Assembly: GCF_012931845.1 (NCBI RefSeq)
Contig: NZ_CP051884.1
Coordinates: 3,348,001-3,412,000 of the forward strand
Source of the DNA: Cellulomonas taurus
Lineage (GTDB): Bacteria > Actinomycetota > Actinomycetes > Actinomycetales > Cellulomonadaceae
Reading direction: 5' to 3'
Length of the DNA: 64,000 nucleotides
Of the stretch, positions 1 through 10,635 are shown in pieces. A model generated the notes under the pieces. It had not been told where the DNA came from and ran no database searches. It saw only the letters and a list, made by a program, of their open reading frames with translations. How positions within the stretch are numbered: the stretch's first letter is position 1; every line of letters starts with the position of its first letter. The position numbers and the translations under genes were made by a program.

Positions 1-1556
1 GAGGGGTCGGCCAGGACTGCCGCGACGTCGGCGAGGACCCGGGAGCCGAGTTCGCCGTCGACCAGTCGGTGGTCGAAGCTCAGCGCGAGCTGGGTGACGT
101 AGCGGGGCTTGATCTTGCCCTTGTGCACCCACGGCTGCTGGCGGATCGCACCGAAGGCGAGGATCGCGGCCTCACCCGGGTTGAGGATCGGGGTCCCGGT
201 GTCGATGCCGAACACGCCCACGTTGGTGATGGTGATCGTGCCGTCGGACATGTCGGTCGGGGAGGTCTTGCCGGCCCGGGCGGTGGAGGTCAGGTCGGCG
301 ATGCCCTCGGCCAGGTCGTGCAGGCCCATCCGGTGCGCGTCCTTGATGTTCGGCACCACCAGCCCGCGCGGGGTGGCGGCGGCGATCCCGAGGTTCACGT
401 AGTGCTTGTAGACGATCTCCTGCGCGGACTCGTCCCAGGAGGCGTTGATCTCCGGGTGGCGGCGCACCGCCAGCAGCAGCGCCTTGGCGGTGATCAGCAG
501 GGGCGTGACCCGCACGTCGGCGAACTCCCGCTCCTCGCGCAGCCGGGCGACCAGCTTCATGGTGCGGGTGACGTCGACGGTGTGGAAGACGGTCACGTGC
601 GGGGCGGTGAACGCGCTGGCGACCATCGCCTCCGCCGTGCGCTTGCGGACCGACTTCACCGGGACCCGGGTCTGCCGGCCGTCGGCGGACACCGTGCCGG
701 AGGCGAGCCAGGGCTGGTCGTCGCCGGGGTAGGTGGCCAGGGTGCGGGGCTCGGCCTGGGCGGTGTACGCCAGAACGTCCTCCCGGGTGACGATGCCGCC
801 GGGGCCGGTGGGCTGCACCGACTCCAGGCTGATCCCCAGGTCCCGGGCCAGCTTGCGCACCGGGGGCTTGGCGAGGGCACGACCCGCCTGCGACCGGGCG
901 TTCGACGACGAAGCGGTCGTCGCCGGGTTGGCCGGGGCGGCGGTGGACGTGCCAGAGGTGGCCGTGCCAGCGGCCACCCGGCCGGCGCCAGGACCAGCGG
1001 TGCCGGATCCAGCGGCTCCGGGACCCGAGGTCGAGCCACCCGCAGCCGGTCCGGTGGAGCCGGTATCCGAACCGGAACCCGACGGGGCACCCACGGCGGG
1101 GTCGCCCTCGGCGGAGGTGAACCGGGCCCGGCGGCGGGTGGTGGGCTCAGCGGTGCCGTAGCCGACCAGCACCGCACCACCGGCCGCGGCGTCGGAGTCG
1201 GCGGGCTCCGGGGCCGCCGAGGCGGGCGAACTGGCCGGGGCGGCGGGGGTGGGTGCGGACTCGGCGGCCGGTGCGGCACCACCACGGGTGTAGGGCGCTC
1301 CGGCACCCTGCGGATCGGTGTCGACCACGATGATCGGCACGCCGACCTCGACGGTCTCCCCCTCGGACACCAGCAGGTCGACCACCACACCGGCGAACGG
1401 ACTCGGCAGGTCGACCAGCGACTTGGCGGTCTCCACCTCGACGATGGTCTGGTTGATCTCGACGGTGTCGCCGACCGCGACGTGCCAGGCGGCGATCTCG
1501 GCCTCGGTCAGGCCCTCACCGGCGTCGGGGAGGCGGAACTGCTGGTAGGACGGCAC
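1..1556 (-). CDS. Dihydrolipoamide acyltransferase E2 (3' end outside window)
   Basis: E2 core of a 2-oxo acid dehydrogenase complex; it moves an acyl group from E1 to CoA on a swinging lipoyl arm in the cytoplasm. The N-terminal lipoyl domain (about residues 1-80) has the lipoyl lysine in VETAKS (K45). An Ala/Pro/Gly/Ser-rich linker follows, then a peripheral-subunit-binding domain (KLARDLGISLESVQPTG) and the acyltransferase domain, ending at the window edge with the catalytic FDHRLVDG motif. The GTG start has AAGGAG eight bases upstream. It follows E1 beta in the same direction after about 100 bp, so the three subunits form an operon. The substrate (pyruvate or branched-chain 2-oxo acids) cannot be fixed from sequence; the branched-chain type is likely because many actinobacteria use AceE for pyruvate. 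The C-terminus lies beyond base 1. Confidence 0.93.
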   Translation of the reverse strand, partial: MPSYQQFRLPDAGEGLTEAEIAAWHVAVGDTVEINQTIVEVETAKSLVDLPSPFAGVVVDLLVSEGETVEVGVPIIVVDTDPQGAGAPYTRGGAAPAAESAPTPAAPASSPASAAPEPADSDAAAGGAVLVGYGTAEPTTRRRARFTSAEGDPAVGAPSGSGSDTGSTGPAAGGSTSGPGAAGSGTAGPGAGRVAAGTATSGTSTAAPANPATTASSSNARSQAGRALAKPPVRKLARDLGISLESVQPTGPGGIVTREDVLAYTAQAEPRTLATYPGDDQPWLASGTVSADGRQTRVPVKSVRKRTAEAMVASAFTAPHVTVFHTVDVTRTMKLVARLREEREFADVRVTPLLITAKALLLAVRRHPEINASWDESAQEIVYKHYVNLGIAAATPRGLVVPNIKDAHRMGLHDLAEGIADLTSTARAGKTSPTDMSDGTITITNVGVFGIDTGTPILNPGEAAILAFGAIRQQPWVHKGKIKPRYVTQLALSFDHRLVDGELGSRVLADVAAVLADP

Positions 1557-1659
1557 TGGTTCTCCTTGGCGGACGAGCAGGCTCTGACGGGCAGGCTCTG
1601 GGGCGAGCGACTCGGCTCGGCGGGCGAGCTGCGCGGTGGGACGAGCGGGGCTGGGCGGC

Positions 1660-2679
1660 TCAGTGGGCGAGGACGCGGTCGACGGCGTCCAGCACCCGGT
1701 CGAGGCCGGGCAGGTACTCGTGCTCCAGCTTGGCCACCGGGTAGGGCGAGTGGAAGCCACCGACCCGCAGCACCGGGGCCTCGAGGTGGTAGAAGCACTC
1801 CTCGGTGATCCGGGCGGCGACCTCGGCGCCGGTGCCGTACAGCACCGGGGCCTCGTGCACGACGACGCAGCGGCCGGTGCGCCGGACCGACTCGGCGACG
1901 GTGGTCACGTCCAGCGGGGAGATCGCGCGCAGGTCGACCACCTCGATGCTGTGACCCTCGGCGGCGGCGGACTCGGCGACCTTCAGCGCGGTGGCCACGG
2001 TCGGGCCGTGCGCCACCAGGGTGACGTCGGTGCCGGGGCGCAGGATGCGGGCGGAGTCGAGCAGGGCGCCGGCGCTGGGGGCGAGCGGGTCGGACGTGGT
2101 GTCCACCTCGCCCTTCTCCCAGTAGCGGCCCTTCGGCTCGAAGAACATCACCGGATCCGGGCTGGCGATCGCCTGCTGGATCATCACGTGCGCGTCGGCG
2201 GGGGTGGCCGGGCTGACCACCCGCAGGCCGGCGGTGTGCGCGAACAGCACCTCCGGGGACTCGCTGTGGTGCTCCACCGCGCCGATGCCGCCGCCGAACG
2301 GCACCCGGATCACGATCGGCAGGTTCAGCCGCCCACGGGACCGGTAGTGCATCTTGGACAGCTGGGTGGTGATCTGGTCGAAGCCGGGGAAGATGAACCC
2401 GTCGAACTGGATCTCGCACACCGGCCGGTAGCCGCGCATGGCCAGGCCGATCGCGGTGCCGATGATCCCGGACTCGGCCAGCGGGGTGTCCACCACCCGA
2501 TCGGTGCCGAAGTCCTTGGCCAGACCGTCGGTGACCCGGAACACGCCGCCGAGCGCGCCGATGTCCTCGCCCATCAGCATGACCTTGGGGTCACGCTCCA
2601 TGGCCCGGCGCAGGCCGGTGTTGATCGCCTTCGCGAAGGTGATCTTCTGCGCGGCGCTGGTCTCGTGGGCTGTGCTCAT
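1660..2679 (-). CDS. 2-oxo acid dehydrogenase E1 component, beta subunit
   Basis: Beta half of the thiamine-diphosphate E1 that decarboxylates a 2-oxo acid and passes the acyl group to E2. The 339-residue product has the family's typical length and motifs: TFAKAINTGLRRAM near the N-terminus, LMGEDIGALGGVFRVTDGL, and the C-terminal transketolase region with EVVDLRAISPLD. The ATG at 2679 overlaps the stop of the alpha subunit as ATGA, so the two are translationally coupled; an upstream in-frame extension would run into the alpha gene and is rejected. BkdB or PdhB are both possible names. Confidence 0.93.
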   Translation of the reverse strand: MSTAHETSAAQKITFAKAINTGLRRAMERDPKVMLMGEDIGALGGVFRVTDGLAKDFGTDRVVDTPLAESGIIGTAIGLAMRGYRPVCEIQFDGFIFPGFDQITTQLSKMHYRSRGRLNLPIVIRVPFGGGIGAVEHHSESPEVLFAHTAGLRVVSPATPADAHVMIQQAIASPDPVMFFEPKGRYWEKGEVDTTSDPLAPSAGALLDSARILRPGTDVTLVAHGPTVATALKVAESAAAEGHSIEVVDLRAISPLDVTTVAESVRRTGRCVVVHEAPVLYGTGAEVAARITEECFYHLEAPVLRVGGFHSPYPVAKLEHEYLPGLDRVLDAVDRVLAH

Positions 2680-3803
2680 TCGGCTGCACCTCCGATGAAG
2701 GACGACTCGTAGCGCTCGAACCACTGGCGCTCGGCGTCGACGATGGCGTGCGGGGTGGCGTAGACGTGCTCGAACATGCTGCTCGTGCTGGGGCGGCCCA
2801 GCGACCGGGTGAACTCCCGCACCCGCTCGCCCAGGGCGTCCGCCTCGGCGGCGACCGAGGCGCGGAACTCCTCGGTGAGGTCACCGGTGGCGGTCAGGTG
2901 GGCGGTCAGCCGGTCGATCGGGTCGCGCTGACGCCAGTAGTCCTCCTCCGCGGCCGACCGGTACCGGGTCGGGTCGTCGGAGGTGGTGTGCGCGCCCATC
3001 CGGTAGGTGAAGGCCTCGATGAACGTCGGGCCGCCACCGGACCGGGCACGCTCCAGCGCCTCGGCGGTCACCGCGTAGCAGGCCAGGACGTCGTTGCCGT
3101 CGACCCGGACGCTCGGGATGCCGAAGCCGAGTCCGCGGTCGCCGAGCGGCACCCGGGTCTGGCGGACGGTCGGCTCGGAGATCGCCCACTGGTTGTTCTG
3201 GCAGAACAGCACCAGCGGCGCGTTGTTCACCGCGGAGAAGACGAGTGCCTCGTTGACGTCGCCCTGGCTGGTCGCGCCGTCACCGAAGTACGTGACGACG
3301 GCGGTGTCGCGCTCGGGGTCGCCGGTGCCGACCGCGCCGTCCCGCTGCACGCCCATCGCGTACCCGGTCGCGTGCAGGGTGTGCGAGCCGATCACCAGCG
3401 TGTAGAGGTGGAAGTTGTGCTCGCTCGGGTCCCAGCCACCGTGGTCGACCCCGCGGAACAGCCGGAGCAGCTCGGTCAGGTCGAGGCCACGGGTGTGCGC
3501 CACCCCGTGCTCGCGGTAGGACGGGAACACGAAGTCCTGCGGGGCGAGCGCCCGGCCGGAACCGATCTGCGCCGCCTCCTGGCCGAGGCTCTGCACCCAG
3601 AGACCGAGCTCGCCCTGCCGCTGCAGGGAGGTCGCCTCGGTGTCGAACCGGCGCACCAGCACCATGTCCCGCCACATGCCCCGCAGGGCGTCGCCGTCCA
3701 GGTGGGCCACCCGCGGGCTGTAGTCCGGGTGATCGACCCGTTCTCCGCTCGGGGTGAGCAGCTGAACGAGTCCGTCGTCGGTCAGCGGTCCGCTGTCGTG
3801 CAC
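2676..3803 (-). CDS. pdhA: 2-oxo acid dehydrogenase E1 component, alpha subunit
   Basis: Alpha half of the E1 decarboxylase (pyruvate or branched-chain type). The 375-residue protein carries the thiamine-diphosphate motif, seen as GDGATSQGDVNEAL followed by NNQWAIS, and the FPSYREHG and THTTSDDPTRY-like stretches of this family (here GAHTTSDDPTRYR). The GTG start at 3803 has AAGGAG about eight bases upstream. First gene of the E1 alpha-E1 beta-E2 operon. Two tandem palindromes lie 50-80 bp upstream and may be the control site. The symbol follows common annotation; bkdA would suit if the substrate is branched-chain. Confidence 0.92.
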   Translation of the reverse strand: MHDSGPLTDDGLVQLLTPSGERVDHPDYSPRVAHLDGDALRGMWRDMVLVRRFDTEATSLQRQGELGLWVQSLGQEAAQIGSGRALAPQDFVFPSYREHGVAHTRGLDLTELLRLFRGVDHGGWDPSEHNFHLYTLVIGSHTLHATGYAMGVQRDGAVGTGDPERDTAVVTYFGDGATSQGDVNEALVFSAVNNAPLVLFCQNNQWAISEPTVRQTRVPLGDRGLGFGIPSVRVDGNDVLACYAVTAEALERARSGGGPTFIEAFTYRMGAHTTSDDPTRYRSAAEEDYWRQRDPIDRLTAHLTATGDLTEEFRASVAAEADALGERVREFTRSLGRPSTSSMFEHVYATPHAIVDAERQWFERYESSFIGGAAE

Positions 3804-3852
3804 GCGGTTCTCCTTCGCCTGCGCCTGCGCCCCCGGTCCGGGACGCTCTTAA

Positions 3853-3883
3853 CCTACGCCACCGTAGGCTACGCAACCGTAGG
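3853..3883. promoter_or_regulatory. Tandem palindromes upstream of the E1 alpha gene
   Basis: Two near-identical 16-base inverted repeats sit back to back: CCTACGCCACCGTAGG (3853-3868) and GCTACGCAACCGTAGG (3868-3883). Each has the half-site CTACG and a 4-base centre. This is the look of a TetR-type operator with two dimer sites, placed where it would control the leftward E1 alpha promoter. No regulator gene adjoins, so the binding protein is unknown. Confidence 0.5.
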
Positions 3884-4027
3884 TCCGCTGTCCGGGGGGT
3901 CGTCAAGCCTCGGCCGGACCGGTTGTGCGAGTCCTACAACCACGCCCGACCACTCTCCCGCGCCCACCCGTCCCGCTCCCACCCGGCTACCCCGCCCCCT
4001 CCCACGGGAAAACCCGAGTCGCGTCAC

Positions 4028-4084
4028 CGAGATGACAGAAACCGACGCATTGCCGGCGTGGCAGCGTCGGTTTCTGTCATCTCG
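4028..4084. repeat. Perfect 21-bp inverted repeat between the dehydrogenase and signalling operons
   Basis: The arms 4028-4048 and 4064-4084 are perfectly complementary (CGAGATGACAGAAACCGACG plus one base) around a 15-base centre. It lies 80 bp past the end of the leftward response-regulator gene, so it could end that transcript, but no T-run follows on either strand. A dispersed palindromic element is the alternative. The surrounding gap (3884-4163) holds no gene; it also contains a 15-base direct repeat GAGCGCGGAGGCGCG at 4103 and 4122. Confidence 0.7.
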
Positions 4085-4163
4085 ACGAGGGAGCGCGCGG
4101 TCGAGCGCGGAGGCGCGGGTTGAGCGCGGAGGCGCGCAGGGTCGGGCGCGGGAGCCCGCGGGG

Positions 4164-4598
4164 TCAGCGCTGGGGGAGGCGGACGACCTCGACGAAGAAC
4201 TCGTCGATCTGGCGGACGACCTCGATGAAGCGGTCGAAGTCCACCGGCTTCGTGACGTAGGCGTTGGCGTGCAGGGAGTAGGAGCGGACCACGTCCTCCT
4301 CGGCCTCGGAGGTGGTCAGCACCACGACCGGGATCCGGCGCAGCGCCTCGTCGCCCTTGAGCGCCTCCAGCACCTCACGGCCGTCCATCTTGGGCAGGTT
4401 GAGGTCGAGCAGGATCAGGTCCGGGGTCGGAGCACCCTCGTGCTCGCCCTCCTTGCGCAGGAACTCCATCGCGCTGACCCCGTCCGGCACCACGGACAGC
4501 CGGTTGGCGACCTTGTTGTGCTCGAACGCCTCCTGGGTCATCAGGACGTCGCCCGGGTCGTCCTCCACCAGCAGCACATCGATGACCTTGCCCGCCAT
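4164..4598 (-). CDS. Stand-alone CheY-like response regulator (Rcp1 type)
   Basis: Single receiver domain with no output domain, so it acts by protein contact. Visible features are the acidic pair in [10 protein letters not shown], the phospho-acceptor aspartate in [13 protein letters not shown], the switch threonine in VVLTTS and the conserved lysine in YVTKPVD. The pattern matches Rcp1-like regulators paired with phytochrome-type kinases. Start choice: GAGGA at 4605-4609 touches the ATG at 4604 but stands six bases before the ATG at 4598, so MAGK is preferred. Last gene of a three-gene operon with the histidine kinase. Confidence 0.9.
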   Translation of the reverse strand: MAGKVIDVLLVEDDPGDVLMTQEAFEHNKVANRLSVVPDGVSAMEFLRKEGEHEGAPTPDLILLDLNLPKMDGREVLEALKGDEALRRIPVVVLTTSEAEEDVVRSYSLHANAYVTKPVDFDRFIEVVRQIDEFFVEVVRLPQR

Positions 4599-4600
4599 GT

Positions 4601-6177
<1,577 letters not shown>

Positions 6178-6181
<4 letters not shown>

Positions 6182-7401
6182 GCCTGCACCACCCCGGCCC
6201 CGCCCCAGCCCACGACCACCAGTGCCGTGTCGTCGACCAGTTCTCCGCCGTGCTGGGCGCGCACCTCGTGCAGCACCCCTTCGACCACGTCGGCCGGGTC
6301 GGCCGCCAGTGCGTCATCCACCACCGTCAACAGCCCTTCCTTGCCGATCCGTTCCGAGCCGCGTCCGGCGATGGTGGCTTCGAGCACCCCGTCGGTGTAC
6401 ATCATCAGTCGCCACCGCTCCCCGAGCGGCAGGCGCTCCGGCTCCCAGCCGCTGGTCAGCGGGATGCCCAGCGCGCGGCCCCGCCGGTCGGTGGGCAGCA
6501 GGTGCGAACGCCGCCCGGCCGCCGGGTCGCCGAGCAGGAAGGGCACCGGGTGTCCGGCCAGGTACATGTCCACGGTCTGCCGGTCCGGGTGGATCGCGAC
6601 CATCGAGGCGGTGGTGAAGATCTCGTCCCGCCCGCGCTCGGAGACCAGTACGCGCTCGAGCAGCGGGAAGAGCTGCTCCACCGGGGTGTCGGCCAGGACC
6701 AGGGTCCGCCAGGCGGTGCGCAGCACGGCACCGAGGGCCGCCTCGTCCGGGCCGTGGCCGCAGACGTCACCGACCAGGGCCAGCACGGTGCCGTCCGGCC
6801 GCTGCACCACGTCGTAGAAGTCCCCGCCGAGCACTCCGGCGCGCCCGGCGCGGTAACCGACCCGGACCTCCAGCTGGTCGTCCGCGATCGCCGGGCGGGG
6901 CAGCAGGGCGCGCTCGAAGCGGACGGTCTCCTCCGCCTGGATCCGGGAGCGGTAGAGCATCTCGTCCGCCGCCTGGAGCTGACGGCGCTGGACGGCGTAC
7001 CGGATCGAGCGGCTGAGCAGTTCGCCGTCGACCTCGCCCTTGACCAGGTAGTCCTGCGCGCCGGCGGCCACCGCCTTCAGGCCGGTCTCGGTGTCGGTGC
7101 GGCCGGTGAGCACCACGACGGCGGGCGCACCGGCGCCGAGCAGCTGGCGCAGCGCGTCCAGGCCGTGCGCGTCGGGGAGGCCGAGGTCGAGCAGCACGCA
7201 GTCGACGTCCAGGCGTTCGACCGCCTCGTTCAGGGTGCGGACGTGCTCGGTGTGCACCGACAGTCCAGCGTCCTCCAGATGCTCGCCGACCAACATCGCG
7301 TCACCGTCGTCGTCCTCGACCAGCAGCAGCCGGATGAGATCACCGTCGGTGGGATCGCCGAAGTCGTGCGGAGGCGCGGGCCAGTCACCGCTGTCCGTCA
7401 C
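6178..7401 (-). CDS. Response regulator with SpoIIE-type PP2C phosphatase output
   Basis: Receiver domain (LLLVEDDDGD, phospho-aspartate in VLLDLGLPDAHG, lysine in YLVKGEVDG) joined to a SpoIIE/RsbU-type serine phosphatase domain with GGDFYDVV, GDVCGHGPDEA and the metal-binding MMYTDGVLEA. Such proteins dephosphorylate anti-sigma-factor antagonists. An RsbW-like ATPase lies at 48.2 kb, but a link is only a guess. The GTG at 7401 is preferred over more distal starts because AAGGGTGG lies just upstream. First gene of the operon; overlaps the kinase gene by 4 bases. Confidence 0.88.
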
Positions 7402-7496
7402 TGCACCACCCTTCGTGCGGGTGGACGATTCGCGGCAGTTCGGCAACACCGACGAATCATCCCTGAGTTGCGCAGCGTAACGGTCCTGAGCTGCTG

Positions 7497-8561
7497 CTAC
7501 CGGCGGAACTCCGCGCTCACCCGCAGCACCAGGTCGCTCGCCTCCGGTTCGCCGACGCTGATCCGCACCCCGTCACCGGCGAAGGGTCGTACCAGCACCC
7601 CGGCCGCGGTGGCCTGCTGCGCGAACCGGGCAGCGTCGTCACCGAGGGGCAGCCAGACGAAGTTCGCCTGCGAGTCCGGCACCGCCCAGCCCTGCTCGCG
7701 CAATCCGGCCAGCAGACGCGCGCGCTCGCCGACGATCCGCTCCACCCGGTCCAGGAGCTCGGCGCTGGCCCGCAGCGACGCCACCCCGGCCAGCTGCGCC
7801 AGGTGCGACACCCCGAACGGGGTGGACGCCGACCGGATCCCGGCGGCGAGCCGGGCGTCGGCCACCGCGAAGCCCACCCGGAGTCCGGCCAGCCCGTAGG
7901 CCTTGGAGAAGGTGCGCAGCAGCACCACGTTCGGGTGCGCGGCCAGCACCGCCAGGCCGTCGGGTGCCTGCGGGTCCCGCACGAACTCGACGTAGGCCTC
8001 GTCCAACACCACCAGCACGTCGCGCGGCACCGCGGCCAGGAACGCCTCCAGCTCGTCGGCGTGCACGGCCGGGCCGGTCGGGTTGTTCGGGGTGCAGACC
8101 AGCACCACCCGGGTGCGCTCGGTCACGGCGGCGGCCATCGCGGGCAGGTCGATCCGTCCGTCCTCACCCGCCGGCACCTGCACCGACTCCGCCCCGGCCA
8201 ACGTCACCGCGATCGGGTACGCCTCGAAGGACCGCCACGGGTAGACCACCTGGTCACCGGCGTCGCAGAACGCGGCCAGGATGTGGCCGAGCACCGCCAC
8301 CGACCCGCAGCCGGCCACCACCTGATCCGGCTGCACGCCCAGGTGCGCGGCCACCGCGTCGGTCAGCTCGGTGGCATACATGTCCGGGTAGCGGTTCACG
8401 TCCACCGCGCCGTCCGCGATCGCCGCCACCACCGAGGGCAACGGCGGATACGGGTTCTCGTTCGACGACAGCTTGAAGGCCGCGGCACCGACCGGCACCC
8501 GGGCACCGGGCACGTAGGGCGGCAGGGTCGACAGGGCGGGGCGCAGTGGCACGTGCTTCAC
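7497..8561 (-). CDS. hisC: Histidinol-phosphate / aromatic aminotransferase (HisC-Pat family)
   Basis: PLP-dependent class I/II aminotransferase of 354 residues. Motifs are KLSSNENPYPP near the N-terminus, VVLDEAYVEF for the PLP aspartate/tyrosine, and FSKAYGLAGLRVGF with the Schiff-base lysine. It is not in a his operon, so it may be the second copy that many actinobacteria carry as an aromatic-amino-acid aminotransferase (Pat); this cannot be settled here. The GTG at 8561 and another GTG three codons later are both plausible starts. Confidence 0.85.
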   Translation of the reverse strand: MKHVPLRPALSTLPPYVPGARVPVGAAAFKLSSNENPYPPLPSVVAAIADGAVDVNRYPDMYATELTDAVAAHLGVQPDQVVAGCGSVAVLGHILAAFCDAGDQVVYPWRSFEAYPIAVTLAGAESVQVPAGEDGRIDLPAMAAAVTERTRVVLVCTPNNPTGPAVHADELEAFLAAVPRDVLVVLDEAYVEFVRDPQAPDGLAVLAAHPNVVLLRTFSKAYGLAGLRVGFAVADARLAAGIRSASTPFGVSHLAQLAGVASLRASAELLDRVERIVGERARLLAGLREQGWAVPDSQANFVWLPLGDDAARFAQQATAAGVLVRPFAGDGVRISVGEPEASDLVLRVSAEFRR

Positions 8562-8587
8562 ACCCGACAGAATGGCACCATCAGGAC

Positions 8588-8974
8588 ATGAGATTCATCG
8601 TGCGCGTGCTGATCAGCGGTGTGGCCCTCTGGCTCGCCGAGATCCTGCTGTCCGGGATGGAGATCGTCGGAGCCGACACCACCGGCGGCCGACTGGGCAT
8701 CATCCTGCTGGTCGCGCTGGTGTTCGGAGTGGTGAACGCCATCGTCAAGCCGATCGTGCAGGTGCTCAGCATCCCGCTGTACATCCTCACCCTCGGCCTG
8801 TTCACCCTGGTGGTGAACGCCCTGATGCTGATGCTGACCGCGTGGATCACCGAGCAGACCGACTGGGGTCTGCGGATCGACAGCTTCGGCACCGCGGTGA
8901 TCGGCGCGCTGATCGTGTCGATCGTCAGCTTCGTGCTGTCGGTGCTGATCCCGGAGTCACGCCGCCGCGACTGA
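8588..8974 (+). CDS. Phage-holin-4-2 / YvlD family membrane protein
   Basis: A 128-residue, very hydrophobic protein with about four membrane segments. It contains FGVVNAIVKPIVQVLSIPLYILT and the TLVVNALML stretch typical of this family (the long motif spans residues 45-67). Despite the name the family is chromosomal and its role is unknown; some members respond to envelope stress. AGGA lies close to the ATG. It diverges from hisC and converges on the chemoreceptor gene with a 20-bp gap. Confidence 0.85.
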   Translation: MRFIVRVLISGVALWLAEILLSGMEIVGADTTGGRLGIILLVALVFGVVNAIVKPIVQVLSIPLYILTLGLFTLVVNALMLMLTAWITEQTDWGLRIDSFGTAVIGALIVSIVSFVLSVLIPESRRRD

Positions 8975-8994
8975 CGACGCGGCCCCTGGGACCG

Positions 8995-10554
8995 TCACGT
9001 CGTCTGGAACGCCCGGGCCATCCGCCGCTGCTCGTCCAGCACCTCGCCGATCCTGGCCTGCACCTCGTCCATCCGCCGGATCGTGCTGCTGACCGACTCG
9101 ATCCCGGCGGCCACCGCGGTGGTGTTGGCCTGGATGTCCGCGACCTGCTGCTCGACCCGACTGGTGGCGGCCGAGGTGCCGCCGGCCAGCTCCTTGACCT
9201 CGGTGGCGACCACCGCGAAGCCACGGCCCGCCTGACCCGCCCGCGCCGCCTCGATGGTGGCGTTCAGCGCGAGCAGGTTGGTCTGGTCGGCGATGGTGGA
9301 GATCACCCGGATCACGTCGCCGACCGCCGAGGACGAGGCCTCCAGCACCCGGACCTGCTCGGCCATCGCGTTGGTCTGGCTCACCGCCTCCTCGGCGACC
9401 GCGAGCGCCTCACCGGCGCTGTCGGAGAGCCGGGCGACACTGGTCAGCAGCGCGTCGGCGGCGGTCCGGTCCCGGGTTGCCGCCCGCAGGATGTCCAACC
9501 GCTGCGACACCAGCTGGGAGACGTTGCGCAGCGAACCGCGGCGGCTGTCGCTGAGCTCGATCGTCTCGGTGGTGAAGAAGTCCATCGTGCCGACCACCTC
9601 GTCGCCGACGATGACCGGCAGGCACACCCCGGACTTGACCCCGGCGCGCTGGGCGGCGGGTGCGCGGACGCAGTCGGTCAGCTCCCCCAGGTCCGGCACG
9701 AACACCAGGTCCCGCGCCCGCCAGGCACGTCCGGCCAGCCCGACCCCCTCGGCGAAGGACGCCGCCAGGGTGACGGCGCGGAACTCGGACCCGGCGGTGC
9801 CGGACTCCACCGCGAACCGCAGGGTCCGGCTGCTCGGGTCGACGGCCCAGTACGAGCCGTACTCCCAGCCGAACTCCTCGCGGACGGTGTCCAGGGCGGT
9901 GCGCAGCGCCGACTCCTCGTCGTGGCAGGCACCGACCTTGGCGACCGAGGTGGTCACCGCCTTCTGGTCCAGGGCGACCTGCTCGATCTCCCGGTTCGCG
10001 TGCCGGGCTGCCAGCGCCTGGGAGACGGTGCGGGCCAGGATGTTGAGCACCGCCACCTGCTCGGGCCCCTCGCCCCGGCGCTCGCGGGACAGCAGTTCGA
10101 TCACCGCGAACACCCGGCCGGCGCGCCACAGCGGCATGGTCATCGCACCTCGGGCACCCGCCCGCAGGAAGACCTCGCCACGGGAGCAGTTCGGTGGGTG
10201 CTCCTGCAGGTCGGCGACCGGCAGCACCCCGTCGTTCTGCCAGGCCAGGCCGCACAGGCCGACGCCCTTGGGCATGGTGAACGAGGGCGACATCCGGCTC
10301 AGCTCCGGTGAGAGCTCACCGCACTGCTCGCCGAACACCAGCAGGTTCTGCCGGGTGTCCACCCGCCAGATCGACCCGTACTCGAAGCCCAGCCCGACCC
10401 GGATCACGTCCAGGAGCTCGCGGGTGCCGCTGGTGTTCGCCTGGCGTTCGAGTGTGCGGACCACCTCGTCCAGCGCACGCAGTTCCCGGCCGACGTCCGT
10501 GCCGTCATCAAGCGCTTTCCCGGTCGCCTCGCGCCGGTGTCGCAGTCCCACCAT
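8995..10554 (-). CDS. Soluble GAF-GAF methyl-accepting chemotaxis-like protein
   Basis: A 519-residue cytoplasmic sensor. Two related GAF domains (about 20-175 and 180-335) both contain an EYGS-W sequence (EYGSIWRVD and EYGSYWAVD), so they arose by duplication. The C-terminal signalling coiled coil has the receptor hairpin tip [20 protein letters not shown]. There is no membrane segment. Its partners would be CheA/CheW-like proteins, none of which is in the window; it could also act in a non-motility signalling array. The ATG at 10554 follows CAGGGAC; a long open frame further upstream is antisense to purB and rejected. Confidence 0.88.
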   Translation of the reverse strand: MVGLRHRREATGKALDDGTDVGRELRALDEVVRTLERQANTSGTRELLDVIRVGLGFEYGSIWRVDTRQNLLVFGEQCGELSPELSRMSPSFTMPKGVGLCGLAWQNDGVLPVADLQEHPPNCSRGEVFLRAGARGAMTMPLWRAGRVFAVIELLSRERRGEGPEQVAVLNILARTVSQALAARHANREIEQVALDQKAVTTSVAKVGACHDEESALRTALDTVREEFGWEYGSYWAVDPSSRTLRFAVESGTAGSEFRAVTLAASFAEGVGLAGRAWRARDLVFVPDLGELTDCVRAPAAQRAGVKSGVCLPVIVGDEVVGTMDFFTTETIELSDSRRGSLRNVSQLVSQRLDILRAATRDRTAADALLTSVARLSDSAGEALAVAEEAVSQTNAMAEQVRVLEASSSAVGDVIRVISTIADQTNLLALNATIEAARAGQAGRGFAVVATEVKELAGGTSAATSRVEQQVADIQANTTAVAAGIESVSSTIRRMDEVQARIGEVLDEQRRMARAFQTT

Positions 10555-10635
10555 GTCCCTGCCCCCCTGTATGGCTGACCGGTGTATCGGCCAGGAACCT
10601 TCGAGGTTGAGAGGTCGCGTGGAAAGATGCGGCCC

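Noticed and set aside
8588..8974. Holin-like gene as a sign of prophage
   Set aside because: This family is chromosomal in most actinobacteria and no other phage gene lies nearby.
10508..10522. AAGCGCTTT element like a LacI site
   Set aside because: It lies within the chemoreceptor coding region near its start, without a second half-site context, and is likely chance.
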